In this document: positions 38,078 to 47,706 of the stretch, one piece after another
How positions within the stretch are numbered: position 1 is the first letter of the stretch
Layout: the number at the start of each line of letters is the position of its first letter
Source: an uncultured Erysipelotrichaceae bacterium
GTDB taxonomy: Bacteria; Bacillota_I; Bacilli_A; RFN20; CAG-826
NCBI GenBank assembly: GCA_902787955.1
Contig: CADAIJ010000004.1
Span: 62,001 to 126,000, forward strand
Reading direction: 5' to 3'
DNA length: 64,000 bases
Made by a program: the position numbers and the translations under genes
The notes under the pieces: model-generated
The model's input: the letters and a program-made list of their open reading frames with translations, nothing else
What the model was told of the DNA's origin: nothing
Database searches by the model: none

Positions 38078-38707
38078 ACTGAAAAAGAGAAAATGATAGC
38101 AGGCAAGCTCTATGATTCTGATGACAAAGAGCTTCAAGGATTAAGAGAAAAGGCCTCTAAAATTTGTTGCTCTTTTAATGCTTTAAGTATTGATAGCGAA
38201 GAAAGATTACCATTATTGAATAATTTGCTTGGTTCATTAGGAAAGAATTCTTTTCTTAGAGGACCAATTTATTTTGACTATGGTTTCAATACTTATTTTG
38301 GTGATGGTAGCTATGCTAACTTCAACTTTGTCTGTTTAGATGTTTGCCCAGTTCGTATTGGAAATAATGTTTTTATTGCAAACAATGTTTCTATTGTAAC
38401 GGCAACCCATCCTTTAATCGCTGAAGAAAGAATGTATAAATTTGATGAAGCAAAAGGCTATTCCCATGCTTTGGAATATGGCAAACCAGTTACTATTGAA
38501 GATAACGTATGGATTGGTGCTAACGTTTCAATTGGTCCAGGTGTTACAATTGGCAAAGGTTCAGTCATTGGTATGGGATCAAACGTTGTTAAAGATATTC
38601 CAGAAGGTGTTGTTGCTTATGGAAATCCTTGCCGTCCTATTAGAAAAATCACTGAAAAAGATAGTGTGAAGTATAAAAAAGAACTTTTTGTAGAAGGAGA
38701 CAAATAA
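38075..38707 (+). CDS. maltose/galactoside O-acetyltransferase family
   Basis: A 210-residue protein with an N-terminal Mac domain (EKEKMIAGKLYDSDDKEL) followed by a left-handed beta-helix of hexapeptide repeats (for example IEDNVWIGANVSIGPGVTIG). The catalytic His is in TATHPL. The family acetylates maltose, glucose or galactosides from acetyl-CoA, possibly to detoxify surplus sugar, which would suit a maltodextrin-feeding cell. The stop codon directly abuts the ATG of the Ca2+ ATPase, which has its Shine-Dalgarno (GAAGGAG) inside this gene, so the two are co-translated. Confidence 0.9.
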   Translation: MTEKEKMIAGKLYDSDDKELQGLREKASKICCSFNALSIDSEERLPLLNNLLGSLGKNSFLRGPIYFDYGFNTYFGDGSYANFNFVCLDVCPVRIGNNVFIANNVSIVTATHPLIAEERMYKFDEAKGYSHALEYGKPVTIEDNVWIGANVSIGPGVTIGKGSVIGMGSNVVKDIPEGVVAYGNPCRPIRKITEKDSVKYKKELFVEGDK

Positions 38708-41464
38708 ATGGAAGAAATGAAACAAAAGGTTAGCTTTGAAACTATTAGTAATGAAAAAGTAGTAGAAGCACTTGAAACCGATTTAGAAAAAGGACTTAGT
38801 AACGAAGAAGCTAAGGCTAGATTAGAAAAATTTGGTCCTAATAAACTTCAAGAAAAGCCAAAGAAATCATGGGTTCGCATTTTCTTTGAACAAATGAATA
38901 ACCCAATGATCTTTGTTCTTTTCGCTGCGGTTGCAATTACTTTAGGTATTTCGGTCTATGAAACAGTAAAAGCAGGTTACTTTGATTTCTTAAATATTGG
39001 TGACTGGCCAGATATCGTAATTATTCTTGCTGTTGTTGTCATGAATAGTGTGATTGGCACAGTTCAAGAAATTAAAGCTCAAACATCGTTAGAGGCTTTA
39101 AAGAAATTATCATCGCCAGAAACAAACGTTATTCGTGATGGAAAACGTATCAAGATTAAATCTGAAGAGTTAGTTATTGGCGATGTTATTCTTCTTGAAG
39201 AAGGTGACACAATCGGAGCTGATATCCGTTTAGTGGAATCCGCTAACTTAAAAACTAATGAATCATCTTTAACTGGTGAATCCTTACCTGTTGAAAAAGA
39301 TTCCAGTTTAGTATTTAGTGAACCAATCGGTATTGGTGATCGTAAAAATATGGCCTATATGTCCACTCCAGTTACATATGGACGTGGTAAAGGTGTTGTT
39401 ACCGCAACTGGTATGGCCACTGAAATTGGTAAGATTGCTAAATCTCTTGATGATGAAGTTGATGAAGATACTCCATTACAAAAGGTTCTTGCTAAGTTGT
39501 CTAAGATTCTTGGTATTTTAACTCTTGGTATTGTTGTTTTAGTTCTTTTAATTGATATTGTTTGGATTTTTGTTAACGGCACACAAAGTGTTGTAGCAGA
39601 ATGGATTGAAGCTGTTCTTGGTTCAATTGCATTAGCGGTTGCTGCTATCCCTGAAGGTTTACCAGCCGTTGTTACCATCGTTTTATCTATTGGTGTTCAA
39701 CGTATGGTTAAGGTTAATACTATCGTTAAGAAACTCCCATCTGTTGAAACTCTTGGTGCAGTATCCGTTGTTTGTTCTGATAAAACTGGTACATTAACTC
39801 AAAACAAGATGACAGTTGTCGAAGCTTATAGCGACAATAAGTTCTATAAAGCGGAAGATTTTAAAGAAGAGAATAATGAAGCGGATTTACGTTTACTTGC
39901 ATCCGGTATGTCACTATGTAGTAACGCTACTGTTGATGAAGGCGTCTTTGGTGATCCAACTGAAGTCGCATTAGTTGCGTTTGCAAACCAATTTAACTTA
40001 CATAAATCTTCACTTGAAAAATTAACTCCACGTATTGATGAATTACCATTTGATTCAGTTCGTAAGATGATGTCTACCAAACACAAATTAAATGATAAGG
40101 AATCAATTATTTATACAAAAGGTGCGTTAGATTCTATTCTTTCTCGTACCACTCACATCTTAGATAATGGAAAAGAAAGAAAAATCACTGAAGAAGATAT
40201 TAAAAATATCACTGAAGCTAATAAATACTTCTCTTCCAAAGCTTTACGTGTTTTAGCATTAAGCTACTCAAAGAAAGAAGAGATTGATGAAAAGAACCTA
40301 GTCTTTGTAGGTTTAACCGCGATGATTGACCCACCAAGACCAGAAGCTAAAGGTGCAGTTGCTACATTTAAGACTGCTGGTATTACCACAGTTATGATTA
40401 CTGGTGACCACAAAGATACCGCTTTTGCTATTGCTAATGAACTTGGTATTGCTTCAGATATTTCTCAATGTTTATCTGGCGCAGAAATTGATGAACTTAG
40501 TGAAGAAGAATTAAGAGAAAAATGTAAGACAGTTCGTGTCTTTGCTCGTGTCTCTCCAGAAAACAAAGTTCAAATTGTTAAAGCTTTTAAGGCTAATGGA
40601 AATATTTGTGCGATGACTGGCGATGGTGTTAACGATGCTCCATCCCTTAAAGCCGCAGACATTGGTATTGCTATGGGTATTACTGGTACTGATGTTGCTA
40701 AAGGCGCTGCCGATATGGTTCTTACTGACGATAACTTTGCTTCAATTGAAAAAGCAGTTGAAGAAGGACGTGGCATTTATGCCAACATCAAGAAAACTGT
40801 TATCTTCTTGCTCTCATCTAACATTGCAGAAGTCTTTGTTATGATGCTTATTATTATTGTTGGATTTAAGACCCCATTCTTAGCTATCCACTTACTCTGG
40901 ATTAACTTGGTTACCGACTCCTTGCCAGCTATTGCTCTTGGTATGGATCCAAAAGCTGATGATATTATGAGACAAAAACCTCGTAATCCTAATGATGGTA
41001 TCTTCGCTCATGGCGGCATGAGAGATACTATTATGCATGGTTTATTTATCACCATTGCAGTTATCATCGCTTACTTATCAGCCTTCTGGCTTAACGGTAT
41101 TTATAGCTGGGATGCGATTAAAGGTGTTACTGATGAAGGTGTTATTCATTTAGCACAAACTATGGCATTTACTTCTCTTGCCTTTGCTGAACTAATTCAC
41201 ATGGTTTGTATGTCTAATACTGAAAGATCATTTGTCATGGTCTTTAAGAATAAGAACTGGATGATGGCTTTAGCCTTCGCAGCAGGTGTAGCCTTACAAT
41301 TCTTTGTTATCTTAGTTCCAGGTGTCAGAGATGTCTTTAAGACCGCTAGACTTGGCTGGGAAGCTTGGATAATTACTGCATCATTATCACTCGTACCACT
41401 AATTGCACACGAAATTATCGTTTTAATTAAGTGGATCATCCGTAAAAACAAAAAGGATAATTAA
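38708..41464 (+). CDS. P2-type Ca2+-transporting ATPase
   Basis: A 918-residue P-type ATPase with SERCA/PMCA-like features: cation-transporter N-terminal domain, LTGESLPV, the TM4 calcium-site motif AIPEGLPAVVT, phosphorylation site SDKTGTLT (Asp near residue 358), TGDGVNDAPSLKAADIG, and TM6 LWINLVTDSLPA (the second Ca2+ site). The C-terminus has four further helices. It exports Ca2+ (or Mn2+) from the cytoplasm. It begins at the base after the acetyltransferase stop. Confidence 0.93.
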   Translation: MEEMKQKVSFETISNEKVVEALETDLEKGLSNEEAKARLEKFGPNKLQEKPKKSWVRIFFEQMNNPMIFVLFAAVAITLGISVYETVKAGYFDFLNIGDWPDIVIILAVVVMNSVIGTVQEIKAQTSLEALKKLSSPETNVIRDGKRIKIKSEELVIGDVILLEEGDTIGADIRLVESANLKTNESSLTGESLPVEKDSSLVFSEPIGIGDRKNMAYMSTPVTYGRGKGVVTATGMATEIGKIAKSLDDEVDEDTPLQKVLAKLSKILGILTLGIVVLVLLIDIVWIFVNGTQSVVAEWIEAVLGSIALAVAAIPEGLPAVVTIVLSIGVQRMVKVNTIVKKLPSVETLGAVSVVCSDKTGTLTQNKMTVVEAYSDNKFYKAEDFKEENNEADLRLLASGMSLCSNATVDEGVFGDPTEVALVAFANQFNLHKSSLEKLTPRIDELPFDSVRKMMSTKHKLNDKESIIYTKGALDSILSRTTHILDNGKERKITEEDIKNITEANKYFSSKALRVLALSYSKKEEIDEKNLVFVGLTAMIDPPRPEAKGAVATFKTAGITTVMITGDHKDTAFAIANELGIASDISQCLSGAEIDELSEEELREKCKTVRVFARVSPENKVQIVKAFKANGNICAMTGDGVNDAPSLKAADIGIAMGITGTDVAKGAADMVLTDDNFASIEKAVEEGRGIYANIKKTVIFLLSSNIAEVFVMMLIIIVGFKTPFLAIHLLWINLVTDSLPAIALGMDPKADDIMRQKPRNPNDGIFAHGGMRDTIMHGLFITIAVIIAYLSAFWLNGIYSWDAIKGVTDEGVIHLAQTMAFTSLAFAELIHMVCMSNTERSFVMVFKNKNWMMALAFAAGVALQFFVILVPGVRDVFKTARLGWEAWIITASLSLVPLIAHEIIVLIKWIIRKNKKDN

Positions 41465-41465
41465 C

Positions 41466-42569
41466 ATGGAAAACAAAAAGGGTTCATTGTTTTTAATAGT
41501 AATTAAGAATTTAGTGAGCCCTTTTTCTATGCTTGTTTTATTCTCAGGAATTGTTAATTTGATTGCCTCATACTTTATGGGAAAGGGGTATTCAGATGGA
41601 TTAATTCTATTCGTTATTTATTTAGTCCTTGTTATTTTACATATTATTGTCGAAGTAAAAGATCCTCAAATCAGAGATAAATCATTTTATAAGAGCTATG
41701 TTGATTTATTCAAAATAGTTATTTCGTTAGCATTTTTTGCAATTGCTATTGTGGTTATTTCTTCTTTGCTTCATCAATTTGATGTTCCTTCGATTATAAA
41801 AGGCGCTTCATATCCATTTTTAATTGGACTACCAATAGGTCTCTTACCTTTATATTTATTTATTAAAGAAAAAGATGAAGCCGCTATCGATAACGCATTT
41901 AAAAAATGCGCTAGCGAACTTCTCCCTATTTTAGTTGTTGAATTATTGCTTACAATTGTATTCCCAATTATGGGTTTAGGATTTGCATTTAATTCCAATG
42001 AACTGATTATTATCAATTTGGTATTTGTGTTTTTAATATATCTTTTTGATTTCTTAAAAATTAGAAAAGATCTTAAAGCGCCAGAAAGCCAATCTTTGGG
42101 ACGAAATGTCTTATTTAGGGGAGTTCTTATTGGTTTTTTATTTACAGTGGTTGTATTAATGATTTTCCTAATTGCTCCTATGAGTGAATTATTAAATTCA
42201 AATCAATCAATAAATCTAAATAATATTCAACATGTTTTAAGAAATGAAAATGACGTTTTAAGTAGTGGCCAATGCCACATGTTTGCTTGCCTTTCATTTG
42301 GGCTTATTATTTATTCTTATTTCTTCTTTAACAAACCATCTGAAATCCTTAATTCAAAAAGATTTATCAGATCACTTTGTCATATAGCTTGTATCGCAAT
42401 TCTTTTAGGAGTCATCTTGATTCCATGGATTAATACTTTTGTATATTCAACTTATATGGCATTAGTTAATTTGCTATACGCTCTATTAAGTGGCTTATCT
42501 TTAAGTATTTTTGCTCTTATTTATAAACTTATCGAACGAAAAGTTGATAATAATAAAAAAAGTGATTGA
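41466..42569 (+). CDS. polytopic membrane protein of unknown function
   Basis: A 367-residue protein with about nine hydrophobic helices and no recognised domain. The first helices (LVLFSGIVNLIASYFMGKGY, LILFVIYLVLVILHIIVEV) and charged intracellular loops suggest a channel or accessory membrane protein. The ATG is 1 nt after the stop of the Ca2+ ATPase (TAA-C-ATG), so the three genes form one operon and a role around Ca2+ transport is possible. It ends in TGA. Confidence 0.7.
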   Translation: MENKKGSLFLIVIKNLVSPFSMLVLFSGIVNLIASYFMGKGYSDGLILFVIYLVLVILHIIVEVKDPQIRDKSFYKSYVDLFKIVISLAFFAIAIVVISSLLHQFDVPSIIKGASYPFLIGLPIGLLPLYLFIKEKDEAAIDNAFKKCASELLPILVVELLLTIVFPIMGLGFAFNSNELIIINLVFVFLIYLFDFLKIRKDLKAPESQSLGRNVLFRGVLIGFLFTVVVLMIFLIAPMSELLNSNQSINLNNIQHVLRNENDVLSSGQCHMFACLSFGLIIYSYFFFNKPSEILNSKRFIRSLCHIACIAILLGVILIPWINTFVYSTYMALVNLLYALLSGLSLSIFALIYKLIERKVDNNKKSD

Positions 42570-42609
42570 AATTAATTTCCTATCATATTATTATTTTTAT
42601 CAGTCTCTT

Positions 42610-42686
42610 GCCGTTGTAGCTCAATCTGGCAGAGCAACTGAATCGTAATCAGTAGGTTGGGAGTTCAATTCTCTTCAACGGCACCA
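42610..42686 (+). tRNA. tRNA-Thr (anticodon CGT)
   Basis: A complete cloverleaf: acceptor GCCGTTG with CAACGGC, D-arm GCTC...GAGC, anticodon stem ACTGA/TCAGT with loop ATCGTAA, T-arm with GTTCAATTC. The discriminator A and CCA are encoded. Confidence 0.93.
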
Positions 42687-42705
42687 TTACAAAATTACCA
42701 GCTTT

Positions 42706-42781
42706 GGATGTTTAGCTCAGCTGGGAGAGCATCTGTTTGACGTACAGAAGGTCACAGGTTCGAGCCCTGTAGCATCCACCA
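42706..42781 (+). tRNA. tRNA-Val (anticodon GAC)
   Basis: Acceptor GGATGTT pairs with AGCATCC (one G-U). The anticodon stem TCTGT/ACAGA encloses TTGACGT, and the T-loop is GTTCGAGCC. CCA is encoded. It lies 19 nt after tRNA-Thr, so they are likely co-transcribed. Confidence 0.95.
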
Positions 42782-42793
42782 TTTGAATAAAAT

Positions 42794-42817
42794 ACTCGGA
42801 ATTGTCCGAGTTTTTTT
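42794..42817 (+). terminator. intrinsic terminator after the tRNA pair
   Basis: ACTCGGA (42794-42800) and TCCGAGT (42805-42811) form a perfect stem with loop ATTG, followed by seven T. Confidence 0.92.
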
Positions 42818-42882
42818 GTGTTTGCAAAAAGAAAAATGATGTGTAATATATAATCTTATAAATTTCGAAAGGAATATTTTTT

Positions 42883-44091
42883 ATGGAAAATAATGAGAAA
42901 AAGGCTCGTCCAAGAAAAAAGACTACTGCCCTCACTGCTTTAGCAATCATTACTTTAGTCCTTGCTCTTGGATCAATTGGCTATATGGTTTATCACCATT
43001 TAGTTATTGGAAGCTTCTTCTTATTCTTTGAAGAAGGAAAATTCGATTTCACTAATATGGGCTTCCTTATTGGGTTCATTACATTCTTAGTATGTATTGT
43101 TCTCGGTATCGTCTTTGGACTTGCCTATATCATTCGTGGTGGTGATAACAAAGTTAAAACTGCTGGATTAGCCGCTCCTGCATCATTATTAGCTGGTATC
43201 TTTGGCGGTGGTGCTTTAGGCGCTGGTTTAGTTTGGTTACTTGGTGGCGAAGCTTATGCTTGGCAAGTTCCAGAATATAAAGATCAAATTTGGACTCTCA
43301 TCTTAGTTATCGCTGGTGGAGTCACTATGCTCTTCAACCTTTTAACCTTCATCGTCGGTATGGTTAACATCTCCAACGTTAAGAAAGTTGATGAACAAAA
43401 CGAACAAGCTGATGCTGATGAAGCTCAAAGAGCGGAAGAAGAAGAGCAAGCTCGTAAAATGGAAGAAGAAGAAAAAGCTAAAGCCGAAGCTGAAAAAGCT
43501 CGCTTAGAAGCTGTTCAAAAACAAAGAGAAGAAGAGGAAGCAGCTCGTCAAAAACAACTTCAAGAAGAAGCTGAAGCAAAACGTAAAGCCCAAGAAAAGG
43601 CTGAAATGGAAGCTAAGATTCGTGAAGAAGTTCAAAAAGAAGTTGCTCGTAAAGAAGCTGAAGAAGCTGCTGAAAAAGAAAGAATTCAACGTGAAGAAGA
43701 AGAAAGAGCAGCCGTTCAAGCTCGTTTAGCAGAACAAGCTAAAAAAGAAGAAGAAGCCAAAAAAGCTGAAGAAGCCAAAAAAGCTGAGGAAGCTAAGAAG
43801 GCAGAAGAAGCTAAAAAGTCAACAGCGAAGAAACCTGCTGAAAAGCCAGCTGAAAAACCTGCAGCGAAAAAACCTGCTCCAGCTAAGAAAGAGGAATCTT
43901 CATCAGGTGCTAAGATTTACCACATTTCTCAACACGATAATGGCTGGCAAGTTAAAGCTCAAGGTGGAGAAAGAGCAGTTAAGACCTTTGCTACTCAAGC
44001 TGAAGCCATTGAATATGCTAAAGAATTAGCAAAAAGACAAAACGCCTCAGTTAGACTTCATTCTAAGAAGGGTTCATTCCGTTCTATTTAA
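42883..44091 (+). CDS. membrane protein with long charged coiled coil and C-terminal DUF2188 domain
   Basis: A 402-residue protein with three parts. Four hydrophobic helices lie in residues about 14-170. A highly charged Glu/Lys/Ala helix follows, about residues 175-330, with AKKAEE repeated four times and a Pro/Lys/Ala tract (KPAEKPAEKPAAKK). A compact C-terminal DUF2188 domain ends the protein (KIYHISQHDNGWQVKAQGGE, basic tail). The layout is that of a membrane anchor holding a long cytoplasmic rod with a small basic, possibly nucleic-acid-binding, tip. The function is unknown. Shine-Dalgarno AAAGGAA; monocistronic between two terminators. Confidence 0.8.
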   Translation: MENNEKKARPRKKTTALTALAIITLVLALGSIGYMVYHHLVIGSFFLFFEEGKFDFTNMGFLIGFITFLVCIVLGIVFGLAYIIRGGDNKVKTAGLAAPASLLAGIFGGGALGAGLVWLLGGEAYAWQVPEYKDQIWTLILVIAGGVTMLFNLLTFIVGMVNISNVKKVDEQNEQADADEAQRAEEEEQARKMEEEEKAKAEAEKARLEAVQKQREEEEAARQKQLQEEAEAKRKAQEKAEMEAKIREEVQKEVARKEAEEAAEKERIQREEEERAAVQARLAEQAKKEEEAKKAEEAKKAEEAKKAEEAKKSTAKKPAEKPAEKPAAKKPAPAKKEESSSGAKIYHISQHDNGWQVKAQGGERAVKTFATQAEAIEYAKELAKRQNASVRLHSKKGSFRSI

Positions 44092-44121
44092 AAATAGTGC
44101 GATAAAATCAAAACATAATTT

Positions 44122-44150
44122 AAGGGAAAGAAATTTCCCTTTTATTATTT
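44122..44150 (+). terminator. intrinsic terminator
   Basis: AAGGGAAA (44122-44129) and TTTCCCTT (44134-44141) form a perfect stem with loop GAAA, followed by TTATTATTT. Confidence 0.85.
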
Positions 44151-44221
44151 TTAGAAAAGTTTAATATAATATATTATTCCTTATAGGAGATAGCGTAATA
44201 TATAGTAAAGGAGGCCATCAT

Positions 44222-45820
44222 ATGAAAAGATTATTTAAAATCATTCCTTTAATGATTACCCCTTTAGTATTGACTAGTTGCTTTGTTCCAATTATTTTTG
44301 GTAGTTCTTCAGAAGAACCATACACTCCTTCTTATGAACCAGCATCTTATTCTTATGATGAAAACGCTGACTATAACGTTCTTCCTTCCTTATATAAATA
44401 TAGAGATTATATGGAAGGCAACTATTTCTATTTAGGTTCCGCTCCATCAACTGGAGAGGCTAGTCTTTTGGTGGTTCCTATTTGGTTTACTGATTCTTCA
44501 ACATATATTTCTAATAAGAATAATGTAAGAAGCGATATTCAAAAAGCTTATTTTGGCACATCAAGTGAAACTGGCTGGCATAGTGTTAAATCATATTATG
44601 AAACTGAATCTAGAGGTCGCTTAATAATAGACGGCACAGTCACTGATTGGTATGAATGCGGTAAAGCCTCATCTAAATTCTATACAGAAGACACAGGTGC
44701 GGACGCCACAATTAGTCTTATTGATGATGTTACCGCTTGGTATAAAAAGAAATATAACGTTAAAGACTTAACTAACTTTGATAAAGATAAAGATGGCTAT
44801 GTTGATAGCTTAATGCTTATATACGCCGCTCCTGATTATCAAGCTATGGATTCTAGCGCTGCTAATTTGTGGGCGTATTGTTATTGGAAACAAGAACCAA
44901 GCGATAGAAAAGTTTCTGATCCTGGTGTTAACCAATTCTTTTGGGCATCATATGATTTCATGTATGGCTCAAATCGCGCCTTACTTAGAACTGGCAAATC
45001 CTCCTATTATAATGGCGATACTAGATATTGTTCAGTAGACGCTCATACATATATTCATGAAATGGGTCATATTTTTGGTCTAGAAGATTATTACGATTAC
45101 TATACTAAAACAGAGTATAAACCTGCCGCTGGCTTTTCAATGCAAGATTATAACGTGGGTGCGCATGACCCATACTCTAAATTTGCGTTAGGTTGGGCGG
45201 ATGCGATTGTGCCACAAAGATCCTGCTCTTTGACTCTTAAACCAATCGAATCAAGTGGCCAATTTGTCTTATTAACTCCAAGTAGTGATACATCTAAAGT
45301 ATCTGCTTTTGATGAATATATTATTTTAGAGTTATACACAGCAACTGGCTTAAATGAATTTGATTCTAAATACAAATATTCTGGTGGTTATCCTCAAGGA
45401 CCTAAAGCTAGTGGCGTAAGAGTGTGGCATGTTGATTCTAGATTACTCGCTATTAAAAGTTCTTCTGACTCTAAATTCTATGGAACTTTAACTAATAACC
45501 CATATGATAAATCTGCTTACCAAGGTGTAACACATGCTACATCAAATTCCGGTGGTGGTGATTATGGTTCAAATTACGCTGGTTCTTATGACTATAATAT
45601 CCTTCAATTAATCCGTAATTCCGTAACTGAAACATATAAATCTAAAAATGAGTTATCCTCTAATGATCTCTTTAGAGAAGGTGATTCATTTAGGATGTCT
45701 ACTTATAGTTCCCAATTTGTAAACGGAAGTAAACTAAACTCTAATAAACAATTAGGTTGGGAAGTAAATTTTGGTGCAATTTCTAATGAAGGGATTTCTC
45801 TTACAATCGTAAAAGGATAG
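44222..45820 (+). CDS. M6-family (immune-inhibitor-A-like) surface metalloprotease 1
   Basis: A 532-residue lipoprotein (lipobox LTSC, Cys20). The zinc site is HEMGHIFGLEDYYD (His279, Glu280, His283, then Gly and Asp as third ligand), the extended HExxHxxGxxD metzincin-like motif of M6 peptidases. A calcium-loop DKDKDGYVDS precedes it. The partner domains LLVVPIWFTDSSTY and FDEYIILELYT are shared with the next two proteases. It should degrade host or dietary proteins at the cell surface. Very strong Shine-Dalgarno (AAAGGAGG), TATAAT at 44165-44170. Confidence 0.9.
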   Translation: MKRLFKIIPLMITPLVLTSCFVPIIFGSSSEEPYTPSYEPASYSYDENADYNVLPSLYKYRDYMEGNYFYLGSAPSTGEASLLVVPIWFTDSSTYISNKNNVRSDIQKAYFGTSSETGWHSVKSYYETESRGRLIIDGTVTDWYECGKASSKFYTEDTGADATISLIDDVTAWYKKKYNVKDLTNFDKDKDGYVDSLMLIYAAPDYQAMDSSAANLWAYCYWKQEPSDRKVSDPGVNQFFWASYDFMYGSNRALLRTGKSSYYNGDTRYCSVDAHTYIHEMGHIFGLEDYYDYYTKTEYKPAAGFSMQDYNVGAHDPYSKFALGWADAIVPQRSCSLTLKPIESSGQFVLLTPSSDTSKVSAFDEYIILELYTATGLNEFDSKYKYSGGYPQGPKASGVRVWHVDSRLLAIKSSSDSKFYGTLTNNPYDKSAYQGVTHATSNSGGGDYGSNYAGSYDYNILQLIRNSVTETYKSKNELSSNDLFREGDSFRMSTYSSQFVNGSKLNSNKQLGWEVNFGAISNEGISLTIVKG

Positions 45821-45829
45821 GGTATATAT

Positions 45830-47695
45830 ATGAAAAAATTTGTTTTAGGTTCATCAGTTCTTTTATCTTTATGCCTCTCTAGCTGTGGCTTTTTAGATCT
45901 TCTTCCACATTCTTCTGGTAGTGAAGGAACATCTACTACTAGTGAAACCACAAGCACAACATCTGAAGATACATCCACAACTAGTACAACTTCAGAGGGC
46001 ACATCAACTACAAGTACAACTTCGGAAGGTACATCAACTACAAGTACAACTACGGAAGATACATCTACAACAAGCGAAACTTCTACTACTTCAGAAGAAT
46101 CAACTACTTCAGAAACTTCTATTTCTAGTGAAGAAAGTACGAGTAGTGAATCATCATCTTCAGAATCATCTAGCGAAGAATCTACATCAGAAAGTAGTAG
46201 TGAAGAAAGTACAAGTGAATCCACAAGTGAAGAATACTCTCCAAGTAAACTAACACCATCGGTTACATATAAGGACTACACTGAGAAAAACGCCTATTAT
46301 TCGACTTATTGTCCACAAACAGGTAATCCTAAACTCCTTGTTATTCCAGTTTGGTTTACCGATTCTGATACTTATATAACTTCTTCAAATATGAAGAATA
46401 ATGTTAAAAATGATATAGAAACTGCCTATTTTGGGACAACTAGTTCCACTGGCTGGCATAGTGTTAAGACTTATTATGAAACTGATTCATTTAATAAAGT
46501 ATCTTTAACAGGCACAGTTTCTGATTGGTATGAATGTGAACAAGCATCAACTTATTATTACACTGATGGAAATAAAACAACCGCTCTTCTTACTGATGCA
46601 GTTACTTGGTATAAAGAAAGCCAAGGCTTATCAAATTTAAAGAGTTTTGATAGCAATTCTGATGGATATATTGATGGAGTTATGCTTATTTATGGCTCCC
46701 CAGATAGTCAAGCATTAGGAACTGATGCCGCTTCAAATATGTGGGCGTATTGCACATCAAATAGTAGCAAGAATGGGACCAAACAAAACCCTCAACCAAA
46801 TATCTATTTCTGGGCGTCCTATGACTTTATGTATTCAAGTGGCACAAAAGCTTATAACCGCGCTGGTTCAAATTACGGAAGTGGTGATACTTCACATTGT
46901 ACAGTAGACGCTCACACATATATTCATGAAATGGGCCATGTCTTTGGTTTACAAGATTATTATGATTATGGTAAGGCAACTAAACCTGCTGGCGCATTTT
47001 CAATGCAAGATTATAATATTGGTGCTCATGATCCATATTCTCGTTATTCTTTAGGCTGGACTACTCCTTATGTCCCAACTCAAACATGCACATTTACGGT
47101 TAAACCGATTGAATCCAGTGGAGAATTTGTCCTATTAAGTCCATCCTATACCGGTTCAGCATTTGATGAATACATCTTGTTAGAACTCTACACTCCAACT
47201 GGCTTAAATGTATTAGATTGCACTTATTCTTATGCAGGTTATCCAAAAGGACCAAATAGTTATGGCGTACGTATCTGGCATATCGATGCTAGATTATATG
47301 ATGTTACTTCATTAAATTCGCAAGGTCATATAACTGGTGGAAATGTTACAATCACCCCAACATATAGAGGAGGATACAACCAAGGCGTGTATCATTACGG
47401 AGTTGTTCACGCGACTGGAAATAGTTCTACAGGTGAAAGAGTAATTGATTACGCAGGTAGCACTTTATATCGTGAGAACTATTTAGTTCGTAACAACACT
47501 TCCACAACTTATAGCGTTAACACAAATTTAAGTTCAAGCGATTTATTTAAAACTGGTGATACTTTTAGTATTTCTTCATACAAAAAGCAATTCCCAGGAA
47601 GCACCAAATTTAATAATGGAAATTCCTTCAATTGGAGTGTATCATTTGATTCAGTCACTTCAAGTGGAATGACTATTACTTGCACTCTTAACTAA
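45830..47695 (+). CDS. M6-family surface metalloprotease 2 with Ser/Thr/Glu-rich stalk
   Basis: A 621-residue lipoprotein (lipobox LSSC, Cys19). Residues about 28-140 are a low-complexity stalk of Ser, Thr and Glu built from repeats such as TSTTSE, probably to raise the enzyme above the surface. The protease domain is close to the preceding gene: HEMGHVFGLQDYYD with His366, the Ca2+ loop DSNSDGYIDG, and FDEYILLELYTPTG. It lies 9 bp after protease 1, so the pair is a tandem duplication in one operon. tRNA-Gly follows 11 bp after the stop. Confidence 0.9.
   Translation: MKKFVLGSSVLLSLCLSSCGFLDLLPHSSGSEGTSTTSETTSTTSEDTSTTSTTSEGTSTTSTTSEGTSTTSTTTEDTSTTSETSTTSEESTTSETSISSEESTSSESSSSESSSEESTSESSSEESTSESTSEEYSPSKLTPSVTYKDYTEKNAYYSTYCPQTGNPKLLVIPVWFTDSDTYITSSNMKNNVKNDIETAYFGTTSSTGWHSVKTYYETDSFNKVSLTGTVSDWYECEQASTYYYTDGNKTTALLTDAVTWYKESQGLSNLKSFDSNSDGYIDGVMLIYGSPDSQALGTDAASNMWAYCTSNSSKNGTKQNPQPNIYFWASYDFMYSSGTKAYNRAGSNYGSGDTSHCTVDAHTYIHEMGHVFGLQDYYDYGKATKPAGAFSMQDYNIGAHDPYSRYSLGWTTPYVPTQTCTFTVKPIESSGEFVLLSPSYTGSAFDEYILLELYTPTGLNVLDCTYSYAGYPKGPNSYGVRIWHIDARLYDVTSLNSQGHITGGNVTITPTYRGGYNQGVYHYGVVHATGNSSTGERVIDYAGSTLYRENYLVRNNTSTTYSVNTNLSSSDLFKTGDTFSISSYKKQFPGSTKFNNGNSFNWSVSFDSVTSSGMTITCTLN
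45925..46225 (+). repeat. in-gene Ser/Thr/Glu microrepeat tract
   Basis: A degenerate tandem array of units such as ACATCTACAACTAGTACA and GAAGAAAGTACA encodes the stalk of M6 protease 2. The unit length varies (mostly 12-33 nt) and the repeat is in frame, so it can expand or contract without frameshift. Confidence 0.75.
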
Positions 47696-47706
47696 GGAGT
47701 GCACAT

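Noticed and set aside
42567-42575. TGA stop followed by TAA two codons on, considered as a sign of TGA-to-Trp recoding
   Set aside because: All Trp codons are TGG, and malF and the FecCD permease end at TGA within tight overlaps with the next gene, so TGA is a working stop.
42717-42950. Minus-strand open frame of 77 codons
   Set aside because: It lies over tRNA-Val, the tRNA terminator and the start of the next gene; the 'protein' is the antisense of the tRNA, a well-known annotation artefact.
43504-43719. Minus-strand Phe/Ser-rich open frame
   Set aside because: Antisense of the Glu/Lys coiled coil (GAA/AAG repeats read as TTC/CTT); no start signal.
45703-46224. Minus-strand open frame of 173 codons with Val/Ser/Asp repeats
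   Set aside because: It is the antisense shadow of the Ser/Thr/Glu stalk repeat in the metalloprotease gene and has no ribosome site.
45925-46225. Direct repeats considered as a CRISPR array
   Set aside because: Units are short, of uneven length, degenerate and in frame within a lipoprotein gene; there are no unique spacers.
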